In this document: positions 19,661 to 28,424 of the stretch, in pieces | How the letters are laid out: each line of letters begins with the position of its first letter | Numbering within the stretch: the first letter of the stretch is position 1 | Source of the DNA: Verrucomicrobiota bacterium | GTDB lineage: Bacteria; Verrucomicrobiota; Verrucomicrobiia; Limisphaerales; UBA1319 | Assembly (NCBI GenBank): GCA_022711435.1 | Contig: JAKLFB010000021.1 | Span: 1 to 64,000, forward strand | Direction: 5' to 3' | Length of the DNA stretch: 64,000 nt | Made by a program: the position numbers and the translations under genes | The notes under the pieces: generated by a model | Databases searched by the model: none | What the model saw: the letters and a program-made list of their open reading frames with translations, nothing else | What the model was told of the DNA's origin: nothing

Positions 19661-21031
19661 TCAGCCCAGGTATGCGCCCTGCCGGAGGAGCAGCTGCTGG
19701 AGCTGGGCGATGTCGACCTCGCGGGGGCGGCGGCCGGTCTTCACGGCGAGGGCGGCGGCCGCGCCGGCGGCGTGCCCGGTCGTCAGGCACGAGGCCAGCA
19801 GGCGCATGTCCTCGATGAGCTTTTCATCGACGCAGATGCAGCGGCCGGCGGCGATGACCTGATCGAGGGTTCGAGGGATCAGGACGCCATAGGGGATCGG
19901 CCAGCCGCGGTGGTGGGCGTTCTGGGCGCCCCCGACGGCGATGGTGTTGGGGAAGGACCGGCCCTGGCGCGCCTCTTCGTAGGTGAGCTGCTGGACGCCG
20001 GCAAGAAGACGGGAGATGCGGACGCCGAGCTGCGGGGCGGTCTGGAGAAGGAAGAGGGGCTCGCCACCGGGCTTCTGGCGGAGCTGCTGGGCGCGCAGCC
20101 AGATGCTGCGGCGATGCTCCATCTCGAGGCGGGTCAGCTCGGCGATATCGAGGCAGTCGGTGCTGGGGCCGCGCAGGTTGATCCACTTCACGGCCGGCAG
20201 CGGCTCGATGGAGCCGATGGACTTGATGCCGTTCGCCCGAAGCGACTCGAGGCCGGCGCGGTCGGCGTTGCCCAGGCGATGGACAAGCCCGATGGCGTGG
20301 AACCGCCGCTCATGCTCGGCCCCGGCAGCGGCGAACACATCGCCATCGCCGGTGGCGTCGATGACGACGCGGGCCAGGATGGCCTGCCGCCCGGCCTTGC
20401 TTTCGAACACGACTCCGCGCACCACCGGGCCCTCCATGACCACATCGGCGACCCAGCAGTGGAGAAAAACCTTCACCCCGGCCTCGCGGATCATTTCGTC
20501 CATCATGAACTTGGTGGCTTCGGGATCGGTGGTGGGATTGAACTGGTCGGGCTTGTGGTGGACGATGGCGCCGTCGATTTTCGAGAGGCGATCGAGGAGC
20601 TCGCCGCCCACGCCCTGCAGCACCTTCACGAGCCGGCCGTCTTCGCGGGCGTGGGAGCTGATGACCAGCAGGACGAGGCCGCCGGTCCACTGGCCCCCGA
20701 AGTAGCCGTAGCGCTCCACCAGCGCGGTCCGCGCCCCGGCGCGCGCCGCCGCCACTGCGGCCGCGAAGCCGGCCGGCCCCCCTCCCACCACGAGCACCTC
20801 AGTCTCCTCGATGACAGCCAGCGGCCGCTCCGGCTGGATAACCCGCCCATCCCGCATAACCGCGGGATAACACGGGCGATTCGAGGGCGGAGCGAGCTGG
20901 TTTTCGGCGATCTTAGGCCTCGCGGCGGCGGGCGAAGCGAGATCGGCAACGGTGCGCTGCGCGATGGCGGGCCCGAGGCCGGCTGCCGCCAGCAGCCGCA
21001 GAAGCTGCCGGCGCGTCATGAGCTGTTTCAT
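19661..21031 (-). CDS. Tat-exported FAD-dependent oxidoreductase
   Basis: 456 residues with an N-terminal twin-arginine signal (LMTRRQLLRLLAAAGLGPAI). The FAD-binding motif is VLVVGGGPAGFAAAVAAARA at about residue 79 with the following acidic residue (ALVERYGYFGGQ), and a second nucleotide contact VVIDATGDGDVFAAAGA. This matches the FAD_oxidored-type family, many of whose members are exported in Planctomycetes and Verrucomicrobia and are of unknown substrate. The stop codon is 16 bases from the start of the fused NapGH-like gene, so the two are almost certainly co-transcribed and probably form a redox pair. It lies 57 bases downstream of the serine-hydrolase fusion gene. Confidence 0.88.
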   Translation of the reverse strand: MKQLMTRRQLLRLLAAAGLGPAIAQRTVADLASPAAARPKIAENQLAPPSNRPCYPAVMRDGRVIQPERPLAVIEETEVLVVGGGPAGFAAAVAAARAGARTALVERYGYFGGQWTGGLVLLVISSHAREDGRLVKVLQGVGGELLDRLSKIDGAIVHHKPDQFNPTTDPEATKFMMDEMIREAGVKVFLHCWVADVVMEGPVVRGVVFESKAGRQAILARVVIDATGDGDVFAAAGAEHERRFHAIGLVHRLGNADRAGLESLRANGIKSIGSIEPLPAVKWINLRGPSTDCLDIAELTRLEMEHRRSIWLRAQQLRQKPGGEPLFLLQTAPQLGVRISRLLAGVQQLTYEEARQGRSFPNTIAVGGAQNAHHRGWPIPYGVLIPRTLDQVIAAGRCICVDEKLIEDMRLLASCLTTGHAAGAAAALAVKTGRRPREVDIAQLQQLLLRQGAYLG

Positions 21032-21088
21032 GACGGATCACTCTGTCAGATCCGCCGCGCGTGTCGAACCTTAGTTTCCATCAGCCCA

Positions 21089-23767
21089 TCAGGGAAATCG
21101 AACCTGATAGAACCGGGCGCTGTCGCTCAGCTCGATCATATAAGGGCTGATGACGGTGACGGGCTCGTAAGGGCCGTGGATGGCCGAGGAGGCGACCAGC
21201 GTGCCTGTCTCCCACGCGACAATCGCCTCGCCGTTTTCCCGCCCGATGCGCAGGTTGAACTGGACGAGGTTGCGGAGGTTGACGGCATAGAGGGCGGCCT
21301 CGCCGCCGATGTTCGAGGGCCGGCTCCAGGCGCAGTCGCCGGCCGGGACCTCCACGGAAGCTTCCTCGACGATATTCCCGCTGGGGATATCGAGCCAGCG
21401 GAACAGGTAAACCCCGGCTGTCATCTCCCGGATCCCCATCGGGCCGGGGCTGGTGGCATAGGCGACGTACGCCGTGCCGGGATCGGCCAGGACCCATCGC
21501 GTGGCGCCGTGGGCCAGGTCGTCGCGCGGCGACATCGAGTTCAGCAGCGCGGCCTGCTCCATGAAACGGTTGAGGATGGCGCAGTCCTCGTACTTGCCGG
21601 GATCGTTCTGGGCGGGGGCATCCGAGGCGCGCCCCATGCCCAGCACCTGGACCGCGCTGGCGCCGCCCATGGCGGCTGCCCAGCTCCATTGCCGCGCTGT
21701 GGCGCGGTCCTGCTCCGCGTGGGCGGCGACCTCGGCGAGGTTGAGGACCTTTTGGCCTCGAGTGTTGGCGGCAGCGTCGAGGAGGCCCCGGTGAATGGCG
21801 TCGGCATCGGACGCGTTGTGCTGGATGAGGAACATGGCCAGGCGGGGATCGCTGTTGAAATCGAATTGGGTGCCGCTGTTCTGGTGGACGCCGATGACAT
21901 GATCGTGGTCGTCGGCAGCCTGGATGCGCTGGGCGATGGCCGAGACTGCGGCGGGCGTGAGGGCCTCGCCGTATTCCTCGGCCACCGACCAGATCAGAAG
22001 CTTGTGGTGCTCGAACCGGTTGACGATCTTGTCGACTGCGATCTCCCAGTCGGCCGGCAGCCGCCTGCTGTCGTCCAGGAAGAAGAACACCGTGATGATG
22101 CCGGCGTTTTCCATCTCCGCCATGTAGGTTTCCCACGTGTCGAGCGTGGCATCGAGCGCGGCCCCCGAGCCGGGGCTCCCGCCTCCGAAATCGGCGAGGT
22201 AGGCAGTGATATAGGTGCACCGGGCCTGGCGGGACTTGAGCAGCGCAAGGTTCTCGGACGTGTTGTTGTAGAAGAAATCCTCGGGATCGCCCGGCCCGGC
22301 GAAGAAGCAAGGCTGGAGCCGTCCCTGGACATAGGTGTCGCGGTAGGCGAGCCGGTTGGGATGAGCTGGATCGACGATGATTTGGCCAGCCATGGGGGCG
22401 GGCGGCGCATAGCGCACCCGGATTTCGTCCTCGGCGGCCCGATCGCCGTCGTCGGCCCGCAGGCGCAGCCGGTAGTCGCCCGGAACACCGAAGCGGGCGG
22501 CGGTGTCCGCGGCGGTCGAGTTGGTGAAGGCGACCCATCCAGGCCCGCTGACCGCCGCCCAGTCGATGAGCAAGCCGCCTCCCGGCAGACCGTCGTCGCT
22601 CACCGTGCCATCGAGGGCGACCGTGTCGACCGCGGTGACGAGGTCGGGGCCGGCATCGACCCGCGGGGCCTGGTTGGTCTTGACGATGCCCGCCATGAGG
22701 GTCTTGAAGACGTAATTGAGCGGGTGCGGATCCGAGGGGCGGGTGTCGAGCGTCGTGTCGTTCCAGGCGATCACGACCTGCTGGGAAGGCATGACGGCCA
22801 TGCCGCGCTTGCCGTTGCTGTGGCCGAGACAGGCGTAAACGTCGGGAGGCGCGTCGGGCCATTTCCGATCGCCGTTGCGCCGTACGCCATTGACCCACCA
22901 CAGCCAGCTGTAACCGCCGTCATGATCAGTCTGGTTGTCCGGGACCACCGTCGATCCGATCGTGCGCTGGCCGGGGATCATCTCGGCGGGCTGGCCTGCG
23001 GTGCGGGGGATCGAAAGAGGGATCGGGCTCGAGACGGCGAGCGTGGCATGCGCCTGGCTCAGGACCTGGGTCCCATTCCAATTGCCGCGGTGAAGGTAGA
23101 GCAGGCCGAACCGCGCGAAGTCGCGCGGGGACACCCCCAATCGGCCCGGCCGATCCGATGCGCCAAAGGCCATGAACGTCGGGCTGTCCTGGCACTGGAG
23201 GATGTCGGTCAGCCGGGGGCGCAGCACGGCGGCATCGACGGTCGCATGCGTGGCGCCATAGACCCCGAGAAACAGCGTGTCCCAAAACAGCGCCATCTGC
23301 CAGTCGTTGTAATCGTAGGCGGCGCCCGGGTTCTCCCGGACGCCATAGCAGGAGACCTGGTTTGCGAAATGGCGGAACGTGATGTTGGTGTCCTTGAAAC
23401 CCAGCGCGGCATTGATCGACCGCAGGCGCGGCTCGAACTCGACGGCGGCGGTGTCCAGGCCCGGCAGCAGGCCCTCGTCGACCGCCTTGAAGAGAAACGT
23501 CGAATACCAGGGCTTGGCCGCGGAGGCGACATCGCCGCGAGCCGTGTAATTGCCCCATGTATACGCCAGGCACCCGTAGCGCACGACGCACCCGCGCCCG
23601 CCCAGATAGGTCCGCACCTCGTCGAGCCGGGCGATATCCATCCCCACCATGACCGGCGTGCGCCGCACCCAGTCGCGCCCAGGGAATATGGCGGACCGCG
23701 CCGCGAAGGAGCAGGCAAGGGCGAGACCCGCGATCAAGGCCCGGAAACCGGCAGGGAAGGTCTTCAT
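21089..23767 (-). CDS. Secreted serine hydrolase (beta-lactamase fold) fused to PKD-like and glycoside-hydrolase-like domains
   Basis: 892 residues with a signal peptide (ALIAGLALACSFAARSA). Residues 35-360 resemble the class C beta-lactamase/esterase family: S82-x-x-K85 (ASAAKPW), Y-N-D at 153-155 in the place of the usual Y-x-N, the family stretch PRDFARFGLLYLHRGNWNG and HSNG at 316. About 366-455 is a PKD-like domain. About 460-760 looks like a TIM-barrel glycoside hydrolase (HKLLIWSVAEEYGE, with two Glu). The C-terminal 60 residues resemble the shared C-terminal module of other secreted proteins here. The fusion is unusual. It heads the leftward cluster with the flavoprotein and Fe-S genes. 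Substrate unknown. Confidence 0.82.
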   Translation of the reverse strand: MKTFPAGFRALIAGLALACSFAARSAIFPGRDWVRRTPVMVGMDIARLDEVRTYLGGRGCVVRYGCLAYTWGNYTARGDVASAAKPWYSTFLFKAVDEGLLPGLDTAAVEFEPRLRSINAALGFKDTNITFRHFANQVSCYGVRENPGAAYDYNDWQMALFWDTLFLGVYGATHATVDAAVLRPRLTDILQCQDSPTFMAFGASDRPGRLGVSPRDFARFGLLYLHRGNWNGTQVLSQAHATLAVSSPIPLSIPRTAGQPAEMIPGQRTIGSTVVPDNQTDHDGGYSWLWWVNGVRRNGDRKWPDAPPDVYACLGHSNGKRGMAVMPSQQVVIAWNDTTLDTRPSDPHPLNYVFKTLMAGIVKTNQAPRVDAGPDLVTAVDTVALDGTVSDDGLPGGGLLIDWAAVSGPGWVAFTNSTAADTAARFGVPGDYRLRLRADDGDRAAEDEIRVRYAPPAPMAGQIIVDPAHPNRLAYRDTYVQGRLQPCFFAGPGDPEDFFYNNTSENLALLKSRQARCTYITAYLADFGGGSPGSGAALDATLDTWETYMAEMENAGIITVFFFLDDSRRLPADWEIAVDKIVNRFEHHKLLIWSVAEEYGEALTPAAVSAIAQRIQAADDHDHVIGVHQNSGTQFDFNSDPRLAMFLIQHNASDADAIHRGLLDAAANTRGQKVLNLAEVAAHAEQDRATARQWSWAAAMGGASAVQVLGMGRASDAPAQNDPGKYEDCAILNRFMEQAALLNSMSPRDDLAHGATRWVLADPGTAYVAYATSPGPMGIREMTAGVYLFRWLDIPSGNIVEEASVEVPAGDCAWSRPSNIGGEAALYAVNLRNLVQFNLRIGRENGEAIVAWETGTLVASSAIHGPYEPVTVISPYMIELSDSARFYQVRFP

Positions 23768-23988
23768 GGATAAAACATGCTCGATCGCTCCAGCCGGATT
23801 GGCGATGGCCGCGGAAGGCCGCGCTTGCGGATCAGCGCCCGGCCTCCGGCGAAGCGTTGGGACATTCTGGCAGGGAGGGTAGGCAAGGGCAGCAGGTGCG
23901 ACAAGCCAAAAGGGCGGGCCGAACGGGCGCCGGAGTCGAGGAGAGGATTCGATGGACGAATCCGCGCGGGCAGGTAGTATCGGAGGTC

Positions 23989-25293
23989 ATGCAACGGCTA
24001 CTCGAAAATTCCATCATCGGCTTCGTGCCCATGGCGATTCTCGCGGCATGCGGACTGATCTCCAGGCCGGCGGGATTAGACGCGGCTGACTGGCCACAGT
24101 GGCGCGGAGCCCAGCGAGACGGAATGTCCTCCGAGACAGGCCTCCTGGCAGAATGGCCGCCGGAGGGACCGAAACTGGCGGGCAGGTTCACGGATTGCGG
24201 GACGGGATACTCGACGCCTGCGGTGGTGGGCGGCCGGCTCTTCGCGCTGGGCAACGAGGGGCTCGAAGACGAGTTTGTTTTTGCGCTCGCCTTGCCCGAT
24301 GGCCGGCAAGCATGGCGAACTCGGCTGGGCAAGGTCGGCCAACCGAAACAGGATCCCAACTTCCCTGCCGCGCGTTCGACGCCCACGGTGGATGGGGAAT
24401 GGCTGTACGCCCTGGGTTCGGACGGCGACCTGGCCTGTCTGGCGACAGCGACGGGCGAGGTCCGCTGGCGCAGAAACCTGCGGGCCGACTTCGGCGGAAA
24501 ACCGGGCACGTGGGCCTATGCCGAGTCGCCCCTGATCGACGGCGATGCCCTGATCTGCACTCCGGGCGGCAGCCAAGCGACGATCCTGGCGCTGAACAAA
24601 CGGTCGGGCGAGGCGATCTGGAAATCGGCGGTGCCGGGCGGAGACGATGCGGCTTACACCTCGGCCATTCGGATCGAAGCGGGGGGAACGCTGCAATACG
24701 TTCAGATGCTGCAGAAGGGCTTGGTGGGCGTCGAGGCGCGGAGCGGGCAGCTTTTGTGGCGGTATGACCGGACCGCCAGCCGGTTCAACGCGAACATACC
24801 CACTCCATTGGCGCACGACGGCTGCATTTACAGCGCCGGGGCCGGGACAGGCGGCGGTCTCATCCGGCTTCGGGCGCAAGGGGCGTCGATCGAATATGAG
24901 CCGGTCTATTTCTCACCGAAGCTTCCTTCGGCGATCGGAGGCGTGGTGAAAGTGGGGGATTACCTTTACGGCACCGGCAGCCAATCGATGCTCTGCGTGG
25001 AATGGAAGACGGGCGAAGTGAAGTGGGAGGAGCGCGCCTTGGGGCCCGCGTCCCTGTGCTTCGCCGACGGCCGCCTTTACCTTCATGGCGAGGGAGGCGA
25101 GGTGGCGCTGGTGGCGCCGACCCCCGCGGGCTACCGCGAGAAGGGCCGCTTCACTCCGCCGGATCCGCCGCGTCGATCCCATCCCATGGAAAAGGCCTGG
25201 GCGTATCCAGTGGTCGCGCATGGCCGCCTCTATATCCGCGATCATCGCCAAATCTGGTGCTACGACGTGATGGCTGCATCCGCAAATCCTTGA
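23989..25293 (+). CDS. Secreted PQQ-type beta-propeller protein
   Basis: 434 residues with an N-terminal hydrophobic segment (FVPMAILAACGLISRP) that is probably a signal peptide or lipoprotein-like anchor. It begins the propeller with ADWPQWRGAQRDGMS, the typical opening of PQQ-like repeat proteins of Planctomycetes and Verrucomicrobia. The blades contain repeated A/T-G-E-x-x-W motifs (TGEVRWRRNL, SGEAIWKSAV, SGQLLWRYD, TGEVKWEERA). No PQQ-dehydrogenase catalytic residues are evident, so it is likely a binding or scaffold propeller. The ATG at 23989 was chosen because it precedes the hydrophobic segment; the frame is open further upstream to 23857. Confidence 0.85.
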   Translation: MQRLLENSIIGFVPMAILAACGLISRPAGLDAADWPQWRGAQRDGMSSETGLLAEWPPEGPKLAGRFTDCGTGYSTPAVVGGRLFALGNEGLEDEFVFALALPDGRQAWRTRLGKVGQPKQDPNFPAARSTPTVDGEWLYALGSDGDLACLATATGEVRWRRNLRADFGGKPGTWAYAESPLIDGDALICTPGGSQATILALNKRSGEAIWKSAVPGGDDAAYTSAIRIEAGGTLQYVQMLQKGLVGVEARSGQLLWRYDRTASRFNANIPTPLAHDGCIYSAGAGTGGGLIRLRAQGASIEYEPVYFSPKLPSAIGGVVKVGDYLYGTGSQSMLCVEWKTGEVKWEERALGPASLCFADGRLYLHGEGGEVALVAPTPAGYREKGRFTPPDPPRRSHPMEKAWAYPVVAHGRLYIRDHRQIWCYDVMAASANP

Positions 25294-25809
25294 CCAGCGA
25301 TTCGGAGGATGCAAAGGCTGCATCGCCGCATCTTTCCTCGAAATAAACAGGGCGAGGTTCATAATTGTTTCTAATGTTTTTTCGTCGAATGATCCGGCTG
25401 CGCGCGCGCTTGTCGGCGGACATCGCGTGTCTCCTTGTCTCCGGCTTGATCAGCTCATTCCAGTTAAGCGCGGGCTGGACGGGGTGCGCGCATTTGGAGC
25501 AGCACCGCCCAGCATCGGGACATTCGAGGCCATCAATTGGCTAAATCGTTGCTCATGAACGGAAATGGATGTTCCAGGTCGAGACTGGGCGCCGGTTGGG
25601 CAATCGGTTCAGGCAGGGGGCAGGCAAGCGCCGAATCCGCGGCCGTCCGGAAGCCCATTGGGCTGCGATCGGCGCAGGGATCCGATGTTGCGCGGCATTA
25701 GACATTATAATACCTTCCTGGAAATGCAAAATCATATTGACGTATTAGCAGCAGTTATTATCATTGAACCATCTGTCTGAGCCTTGATTTAACCGAATTG
25801 TATCGAGCA
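25294..25809. other. Gene-free stretch upstream of the subtilase gene
   Basis: No convincing frame. The stretch becomes AT-rich toward its right end, where a promoter-like element is found. A TATAAT hexamer at 25706-25711 has no good -35 partner. Confidence 0.55.
25737..25764 (+). promoter_or_regulatory. Predicted promoter of the subtilase gene
   Basis: TTGACG (25737-25742) and TATCAT (25759-25764) are separated by 16 bases, each matching five of six consensus positions. It lies 45 bases before the ATG at 25810, within an AT-rich patch of an otherwise GC-rich region. Confidence 0.45.
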
Positions 25810-27678
25810 ATGAAACGAATGGACATGGCGATTCGCGTGGCGGTTCGAGGGGCGCTTGGATTGGCGCTGTGGCTGGCGGGGCCGGGGGCCGAGGCGTGGG
25901 CTGCGGCAGGGGGGCCGGCTCGGGGCCGCGAGGCGCTGCTGGTCAAGTTTCGAGGATCGGCCTTGGTGGAGGATGTGCAGCGGGCGAGCGCGGACATGGG
26001 GGCGCATCGGGCGCGCGCTTACACTCTGGTGCCGGGTCTGGAGCGGTGGGAGGTGGGAGCGGGGCAGGCAAACGGCGTGCTGCGCCAGTTGCTGGCGAGG
26101 GCCGATGTCGAGTATGCCGAGCCGGATTTCCTGGTGCAGACGGCGGCCGTGATCCCCAACGACCCGGCGTTTGTCAACCAGTGGGGATTGTTCAGCAGCA
26201 CGGATGCTGACATCAACGGCCCCGAGGCATGGGACGTGAGCGTCGGCGATCCGGCTGTGGTGGTCGCCATTATCGACACAGGCGTGCAATGGAATCATCC
26301 CGACCTGGCAGCGAATATTTTCGTGAACGCCATTGAACTGAATGGCAGCCCCGGGATTGACGACGACGGGAACGGATATGTGGATGACATTCACGGCTGG
26401 GATTTCTACGCCGGGGACAGCGATCCCATGGATGAAAGCGGGCACGGCACGCATGTGGCGGGCATCGTGGGCGCGGCGGGGAACAACGGGATGGGGGTGG
26501 CGGGGACCCAGTGGAGGGCGCGGATCCTGCCGCTGCGGTTTATCGGCCCCAACGGCGGCTACGTCTCGGATGCGATCGAAGCGGTGGAGTACGCGGTGGC
26601 GATGGGGGCGCGGATCTCGAACAACAGCTGGGGCAGCTCCTCCTATTCCAGCGCTCTGGAGAGCGCCATCAGCAAGGCGGGCGGCAAGGGCCACCTGTTT
26701 GTCGCCGCAGCGGGCAACAGCGGGCTGGACGCGGACAAGTCGCCGTTTTACCCGGCCTGCTATCCCCTCGACAGCATCGTGAGCGTGGCGGCGGTAGGCC
26801 AGACGCTGCTGCGGGCCAGCTTCTCGAACTACGGCGCCCAATCGGTGGATCTGGGGGCGCCCGGGGTCAGCATCTACAGCACCTTGAGAGGGAGCACGTA
26901 CGGGTCCATGTCCGGGACGTCGATGGCGTCGCCGCATGTGGCTGGCGTGGCAGCATTGGTCCTGGCAACGATGCCGGATGCGAGCGTCGCGACGATTCGC
27001 GACCGCCTCTTTGCCACCGTGAGGCCGCTGGCCTCGCTGCAGGGCGTTACGGTGACCGGAGGGATGGTGGATGCGGCGGCGGCGGTGGCCGGCATTGGAG
27101 GCACAGCCCCGGCAACGCCGGGCAACCTGGCCGCCGTCACGGTCACCTCAGCATCGGTGAGCTTGGCCTGGACGGACAACGCTCAGAACGAGAGCGGATT
27201 CCATCTTGAGCGGTCCGGGGACGGCGCCCCGTTCTCCACGATCGCAACCCTGGGAGCCAACACGACCGGCTGGACTGACTCAGGCGTCGCGGCGGGGCAA
27301 ACCTATTACTACCGGGTCTGCGCCTTCAACTCGTTTGGCGAGTCCGACTATTCCAACGTGGCGACGGCGGTGACGCCGAGGACGGAGCCGGTCCCGGTGG
27401 CCCCAGGGGCACCCGGCAACTTGGCGGCGAAAGCCCTGGCCGGCAAGAAGATCGCCCTGACATGGACATTGGGCTCGGGCGAGACAACCCATCTGGTGCT
27501 TTCACGGGCGACAAAAAGCGACTTCAAACAATCGGTGTTGATCACCCTCGCACCCGCAACAAGCTATACCGACAGCGGTCTGGTGGCGGGCAAGGTTTAT
27601 TACTACCGGCTGCAGGCGTTCAACGGAACGTCGGCCAGTCCGTATTCGAACTCAGCCTCCGCGAAGGCCATCCGGTGA
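25810..27678 (+). CDS. Secreted subtilisin-like serine protease (S8) with two fibronectin type III domains
   Basis: 622 residues from the ATG at 25810. A signal peptide (ALGLALWLAGPGAEAWA) and an I9-like propeptide of about 100 residues precede the protease. The catalytic triad is visible: Asp156 (VVAIIDTGVQWNHPD), His212 (ESGHGTHVAGI) and Ser371 (SGTSMASPHVAGVAAL), with the oxyanion region AAAGNSG. Two FN3 domains follow at about 435-525 and 530-620. All expected active-site residues are present, so it is probably an active extracellular protease. Confidence 0.95.
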   Translation: MKRMDMAIRVAVRGALGLALWLAGPGAEAWAAAGGPARGREALLVKFRGSALVEDVQRASADMGAHRARAYTLVPGLERWEVGAGQANGVLRQLLARADVEYAEPDFLVQTAAVIPNDPAFVNQWGLFSSTDADINGPEAWDVSVGDPAVVVAIIDTGVQWNHPDLAANIFVNAIELNGSPGIDDDGNGYVDDIHGWDFYAGDSDPMDESGHGTHVAGIVGAAGNNGMGVAGTQWRARILPLRFIGPNGGYVSDAIEAVEYAVAMGARISNNSWGSSSYSSALESAISKAGGKGHLFVAAAGNSGLDADKSPFYPACYPLDSIVSVAAVGQTLLRASFSNYGAQSVDLGAPGVSIYSTLRGSTYGSMSGTSMASPHVAGVAALVLATMPDASVATIRDRLFATVRPLASLQGVTVTGGMVDAAAAVAGIGGTAPATPGNLAAVTVTSASVSLAWTDNAQNESGFHLERSGDGAPFSTIATLGANTTGWTDSGVAAGQTYYYRVCAFNSFGESDYSNVATAVTPRTEPVPVAPGAPGNLAAKALAGKKIALTWTLGSGETTHLVLSRATKSDFKQSVLITLAPATSYTDSGLVAGKVYYYRLQAFNGTSASPYSNSASAKAIR

Positions 27679-27726
27679 CGGGATTTGGGCGCTGGCGAAT
27701 CACCCGCGAGTGTTGGCCAGCGCTCG

Positions 27727-27756
27727 CCACAGGCCGCCCGGGGGGGCGGCCTGTGG
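27727..27756. terminator. GC hairpin between convergent genes
   Basis: A perfect 13-bp stem CCACAGGCCGCCC (27727-27739) / GGGCGGCCTGTGG (27744-27756) with a GGGG loop sits between the ends of the subtilase and nitroreductase genes. There is no T-tract on either strand, so it may be an atypical bidirectional terminator or only a transcript-end stabiliser. Confidence 0.5.
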
Positions 27757-27763
27757 AAATGAA

Positions 27764-28273
27764 TCACCACCGCTCGCGGTGGACGCGAGCGGCCTGGAAG
27801 CGGTTCTCGCGCGGTTTTTCCTCGTCCGGGTAGCCGAAAGGCAGGAGCGCGAACGGGATGATGTGATCCGGCAGCGCGATCGCACGGCGAATGTCGGCAA
27901 GCCGCTGCGGGCGCGGGTGGATCCCCACCCAGACGCCGCCCAGCCCGAAGGCATGGATGGCGAGCAGCATGTTTTGCATCGCCGCCGCGCAATCCTGGGC
28001 CCAGAATCCGTCGTACTTGTCCAGGGAGATGTCGCCGCACACCAGGATCGCAACGGGCGCATGCTCGGCCATGCTGGCATAGGGATGAGCCCGGGCGATG
28101 GCCTGGAGGGTGGCAGGATTCCGGAGGATGACGAAGTGCCAGGGCTGCTCGTTGCCGGCGGAGGGCGCCATCATGCCGGCGCGCAGCACCTCGTCGACGA
28201 CCTGATCCTCGACGGGGTCGTCCGTGTACTTGCGGATGCTGCGGCGGGTGTGGATCGCTTGAATGATTTCCAT
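27764..28273 (-). CDS. Nitroreductase family protein
   Basis: 169 residues from the ATG at 28273; the frame extends upstream to 28438 but that part is not family-like and overlaps the divergent gene region. Signatures are the FMN-binding IHTRRSIRKYTDDPV at the N-terminus, APSAGNEQPWHFVIL, and GLGGVWVGIHPRP near the C-terminus. It belongs to the short FMN-dependent NAD(P)H oxidoreductases, often of broad specificity. The physiological substrate cannot be deduced. Confidence 0.92.
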   Translation of the reverse strand: MEIIQAIHTRRSIRKYTDDPVEDQVVDEVLRAGMMAPSAGNEQPWHFVILRNPATLQAIARAHPYASMAEHAPVAILVCGDISLDKYDGFWAQDCAAAMQNMLLAIHAFGLGGVWVGIHPRPQRLADIRRAIALPDHIIPFALLPFGYPDEEKPRENRFQAARVHRERW

Positions 28274-28424
28274 AATCTTTAGGCCCGCTGTGGCCGGCCG
28301 ATGGCGGCCCCGGGCAGTTTCAATCTGCGCTCGCATCCTATCATGGGGCCGGCGGCATCCGCAACGCCCATTCCGGCAGGAACGCGCTCTTGCCACTCGC
28401 GGCCGGATGCGGAAACATGGGGGC

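Noticed and set aside
19637..23773. A rightward open frame of about 1378 codons opposite the flavoprotein and serine-hydrolase genes
   Set aside because: It is a codon-bias shadow. The protein is a low-complexity mix of Gly/Ala/Asp/Val with no domain, whereas the opposite strand has clear families with proper starts.
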